The translations under genes and the position numbers were made by a program. Below the pieces are notes generated by a model. It saw nothing but the letters and a program-made list of their open reading frames with translations, searched no databases and was not told where the DNA came from. 17,984 nucleotides of DNA. Origin: CAYOKT01 sp964404605 (GTDB taxonomy: Bacteria; Electryoneota; Electryoneia; Electryoneales; Electryoneaceae). Below are positions 14,689 through 17,984 of this stretch, piece after piece; position 1 is the stretch's first letter, and the number at the start of each line of letters is the position of its first letter. Location: positions 1 through 17,984 of the forward strand of contig CAYOKT010000059.1 in assembly GCA_964404605.1 (NCBI GenBank). The letters are read 5' to 3'.

Positions 14689-15182
14689 CGCAAAGCATCG
14701 CGGAACACCTGGCGGGAAACCCCTCGGAACTGATCACCCTCGTCATCGCGATGCTGCCCATCGCGGAGCTGCGCGGCGCCATCCCCTGGGCGCTGACCCT
14801 CGGCGGACTGGAATGGCCCCGGGCGGTGACCATCGCCATCATCGGGAACCTGGTTCCCATCCCCCCGATCCTGCTCCTCCTGGGGCCGGTCTCCCGGCTG
14901 CTCAGCCGGTGGCCGCTGTTCGACCGTTTCTTCCAGTGGCTCTTCGCGCGGACACGCCGCAAGGGGAGGGCGATCGAACGTTACCAGGCCCTCGGGCTGA
15001 TCCTCTTCGTCGGCATCCCTATCCCGGGAACAGGGGCCTGGACCGGATCGCTGGCGGCGTTCGTCTTCGGCATTCCCTTCCGCCGGGCGATGGGCTGCAT
15101 CCTCATCGGCGTCTTCCTCGCCGCCGTGATCGTCACCCTCTCCACCCTCGGCGTGATCGGGGTGGTTCGCCTCATCCTGTGA
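14679..15182 (+). CDS. Small membrane protein, Sm_multidrug_ex (PF06695) family
   Basis: A 167-aa polytopic inner-membrane protein. The family is annotated as 'small multi-drug export' but its transport role is poorly established. Diagnostic segments are PIAELRGAIP (27-36) and IPGTGAWTG (115-123). Hydrophobic stretches lie at about 17-40, 47-70, 104-132 and 137-165, with a basic loop RTRRKGRAIERY (91-102) between the halves, suggesting two similar re-entrant/helix pairs. The ATG (14679-14681) has GGGAG six bases upstream and overlaps the pcm gene by 10 bp, so it is the last gene of the operon. The family is related in layout to DedA/SNARE-associated proteins. The substrate is unknown. Confidence 0.88.
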   Translation: MGVAQSIAEHLAGNPSELITLVIAMLPIAELRGAIPWALTLGGLEWPRAVTIAIIGNLVPIPPILLLLGPVSRLLSRWPLFDRFFQWLFARTRRKGRAIERYQALGLILFVGIPIPGTGAWTGSLAAFVFGIPFRRAMGCILIGVFLAAVIVTLSTLGVIGVVRLIL

Positions 15183-15485
15183 ATCCCGGCCATGTTTCGG
15201 GCGGGTATCCAGAAACGTCAGGGAATGTAGCTGTCAAGTGTAGCCCGGCGACGTGTCGCCGGGGAAATGGAAGCTCCCCGGGGTCAACGACCCCGGGCTA
15301 CCTCTCATATGAATGGACAGGTAAAGGCACGGCACGCCGTGCCCCTACGGCGTGGTAAACGCTTCCGGGCTACCCGATGAGTACAGGGTGCGACCAACAG
15401 AGAAAAGCGGCCCGGATACCGGAGCATCCAGGCCGAAATCCCACCTCATTTCGATCCGTTTGCCGCGAGAGCAGACCGCCGAGGC
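15183..15485. repeat. Gene-free stretch with clustered palindromic repeats
   Basis: 303 bp between two convergent genes. Perfect inverted repeats follow one another: CCCGGCGAC/GTCGCCGGG (15244-15252 and 15255-15263, 2-nt loop), CCCGGGGTC/GACCCCGGG (15277-15285 and 15289-15297, 3-nt loop), GGCACGGC/GCCGTGCC (15326-15333 and 15336-15343, 2-nt loop). The first two are enclosed by TAGCCCGG (15241-15248) and CCGGGCTA (15293-15300), making a 60-bp nested unit. A 28-bp segment at 15345-15372 repeats that at 6642-6669. Similar sequences are common between genes in uncultured bacteria. No protein or tRNA is present. The fumC terminator occupies 15401-15435. Confidence 0.8.
15401..15435 (-). terminator. 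Rho-independent terminator of fumC
   Basis: CGGCCCGGAT (15408-15417) and ATCCAGGCCG (15426-15435) pair over 10 positions with one mismatch around an 8-nt loop. On the minus strand CTTTTCT follows. It lies about 50 bp after the fumC stop codon. Confidence 0.7.
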
Positions 15486-16880
<1,395 letters not shown>

Positions 16881-16938
16881 CGGTATCTTCCTCCCTGTGC
16901 CCGCCTCGAAATATCACCCACCAAGTGGACCGTTTCAC

Positions 16939-16967
16939 AATATAGCCAGCGGAGACGCCCGTTTCAG
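16939..16967 (-). promoter_or_regulatory. Predicted fumC promoter
   Basis: On the minus strand CTGAAA (16962-16967) is followed after 17 bases by TATATT (16939-16944), giving 4/6 and 5/6 matches to the sigma-70 consensus. The leader would be about 52 nt. Confidence 0.55.
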
Positions 16968-16985
16968 GGGAGGCGGAGACGCCCG
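16949..16985 (-). promoter_or_regulatory. 13-bp direct repeats flanking the fumC -35 element
   Basis: CGGGCGTCTCCGC (minus strand) occurs twice without mismatch, at 16973-16985 and 16949-16961, with starts 24 bp apart. One copy is directly upstream of the -35 hexamer and one fills the -35/-10 spacer. This arrangement suggests a tandem binding site, probably for repression. The regulator is unknown. Confidence 0.5.
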
Positions 16986-17022
16986 GCGGAGGGGTCGCAC
17001 CCGCAACCGCGCACGAACACGA

Positions 17023-17051
17023 GCGCCCGCGGGACCGGGCCCCGCGGGCGC
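17023..17051 (-). terminator. Hairpin downstream of elbB, possible terminator
   Basis: GCGCCCGCGGG (17023-17033) and CCCGCGGGCGC (17041-17051) form a perfect 11-bp stem with a 7-nt loop 60 bp after the elbB stop. The following minus-strand bases (TCGTGTTCG) are not U-rich, so intrinsic termination is uncertain. Confidence 0.45.
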
Positions 17052-17110
17052 CACTCGCGGCAGGGGGTCCTACCCTTCTTTTCGGCGGGCTCCCCCCGCG
17101 CGGCGGCCCG

Positions 17111-17794
17111 TCACCGCACCCCCGCCGCGCCGCCGACCATCCCGAGGACGGTGTCCACCAGTTTGCCGATCCCCTTGTCCACGTGGGCGATCGACGGTCC
17201 GAGCATGTAGGCGGGCGTCGAGACCACCCGGTTCGCCTCATCGACGACGACATCATCCACCGGGCACTCGACATGTTCCGCGCCCATCGTCTCGAGGGCG
17301 GCGGCGGTGTCCCTGTCATTCCCGATGGTCAGCCGGACCCGGACCCCCTGCCCACCAAGCACCCGGGCGACGATCGCCGGGGCGATGCACATCGGCGCGA
17401 CGGGTTTGCCCGCCCGGTGAAACTCGAGGACCACCCGGCGCACATCGTCATCCACCGTGCAGTGGGCGCCATCCACCGCGAAGGTGCACAGGTTCTTCGC
17501 CGCGCCGTACCCGCCGGGAAAGATGACGGCGTCGAACCGGTCCGCGGCCAGCATGTTCAGCGGCTTGATGTCGCCGCGGGCGATCCGCGCCGCCTCGACG
17601 AGCACGTTCCTGCTCTCGCCCTCCGCCGTTTCGCCGGCGAGGTGGTTGATCACGTGCATCTGCGGCTTGTCCGGGGCGAAACACCGGATCTCCGCGCCGT
17701 GCCGGTCCAGGTGCAGCAGGGTCAGCACCGCCTCGTGCAGCTCGCTGCCGTCATACACCCCGCTGCCGGAAAGAACCACCGCGATTTTCGCCAT
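17111..17794 (-). CDS. elbB: ElbB-like DJ-1/PfpI superfamily glyoxalase
   Basis: This is a class I glutamine-amidotransferase-like protein of the ElbB branch. E. coli ElbB was linked to isoprenoid production and later shown to have weak glyoxalase activity. With the ATG at 17792-17794 the protein has 227 aa. Family marks: AVVLSGSGVYDGSELHE (5-21), the glycine-rich FPGGYGAAKNL (92-102), and the nucleophile elbow PMCIAPA with Cys136. The start is favoured because GGAGGAGG lies nine bases upstream and because the family begins MAKIAVVLSGSG; a frame open to 17854 would add 20 residues reaching into the repeat region. It is monocistronic as far as the window shows. The closing GGAAGVR tail is not conserved. 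The true substrate is uncertain in all species. Confidence 0.93.
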   Translation of the reverse strand: MAKIAVVLSGSGVYDGSELHEAVLTLLHLDRHGAEIRCFAPDKPQMHVINHLAGETAEGESRNVLVEAARIARGDIKPLNMLAADRFDAVIFPGGYGAAKNLCTFAVDGAHCTVDDDVRRVVLEFHRAGKPVAPMCIAPAIVARVLGGQGVRVRLTIGNDRDTAAALETMGAEHVECPVDDVVVDEANRVVSTPAYMLGPSIAHVDKGIGKLVDTVLGMVGGAAGVR

Positions 17795-17848
17795 GACCGT
17801 TGTCCTCCTCCGAATAATCCCCGCCTCATGCTTGTAAAGCGTAAAATG

Positions 17849-17984
17849 TGTCACTCTGACCCGTCCCGAAGCGTCGGGACGAGGGAAGAGTCTCGAAATG
17901 AAATAGTTCAGATTGACAGGAAACAGCTCGTTTCGAGATCCTTCACTTCGTTCAGGATGACATATAAGATGTTCAGGATGACAT
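17849..17984. repeat. Intergenic repeat cluster at the right edge
   Basis: The segment upstream of elbB holds a hairpin GTCCCGA-AGCG-TCGGGAC (17863-17880), a distant inverted pair TCTCGAAA (17891-17898) and TTTCGAGA (17931-17938), and the direct repeat GTTCAGGATGACAT at 17950-17963 and 17971-17984. An inverted, diverged copy of that last unit appears at 17849-17862 (GTGTCACTCTGACC). It looks like a mobile or expanding intergenic repeat. It continues beyond the window, so its full length is unknown. Confidence 0.7.

Noticed and set aside
17835..17855. TTTACA element upstream of elbB as a -35 box
   Set aside because: The hexamer is good but no convincing -10 follows at 16-18 bases.

Overview
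The window is a GC-rich bacterial chromosome segment, mostly housekeeping genes. Three clues suggest the FCB group in the broad sense (relatives of Bacteroidota, Gemmatimonadota, Eisenbacteria, Latescibacterota and similar lineages). The secreted protein at 8320-10386 ends in a FlgD-like / Por-type sorting domain with the motif QNAPNPFNP. A promoter at 13340-13371 matches the Bacteroidota pattern TTTG-N20-TAnnTTTG. The short intergenic repeats are of a kind common in uncultured members of these groups. The phylum assignment is inference; no rRNA or strong marker for exact placement is present.

Layout: (1) 101-6523, minus strand, a protein quality-control operon read tig, clpP, clpX, lon, engB: trigger factor for nascent chains, ClpXP and Lon proteases, and a ribosome-assembly GTPase. 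Gaps inside the cluster are 27-68 bp, except 150 bp before engB. (2) 6806-8047, minus strand: tRNA-Leu(UAG) and class I fructose-1,6-bisphosphatase with a strong terminator and a dyad-containing promoter. (3) 8320-10386, minus strand: a secreted multidomain surface protein with its own terminator. (4) 10599-11294, minus strand: a membrane zinc peptidase of the YugP type, divergent from (5) 11570-13270, plus strand: an orphan soluble histidine kinase with a degenerate receiver domain. (6) 13376-15182, plus strand: a tightly overlapping three-gene operon (family 2 glycosyltransferase, protein L-isoaspartate methyltransferase, small membrane protein of the Sm_multidrug_ex family) apparently driven by an FCB-type promoter that sits almost on the start codon. 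(7) 15183-15485: a gene-free stretch packed with perfect inverted repeats. (8) 15486-17794, minus strand: class II fumarase and an ElbB-like protein. (9) 17849-17984: another intergenic repeat cluster running off the window.

The genes are ordinary and well conserved, and I see no convincing new defence, mobile or biosynthetic system. The unusual material is regulatory: a recurring TTG-N20/21-TAYCTT promoter, an exact TGTGA-N6-TCACA dyad before the kinase gene, 24-bp-spaced direct repeats around the fumC -35 element, a perfect dyad at the fbp promoter, and two families of interspersed palindromic repeats. Protein-level oddities are the eroded peptidyl-prolyl isomerase domain of trigger factor and the pseudo-receiver of the kinase.
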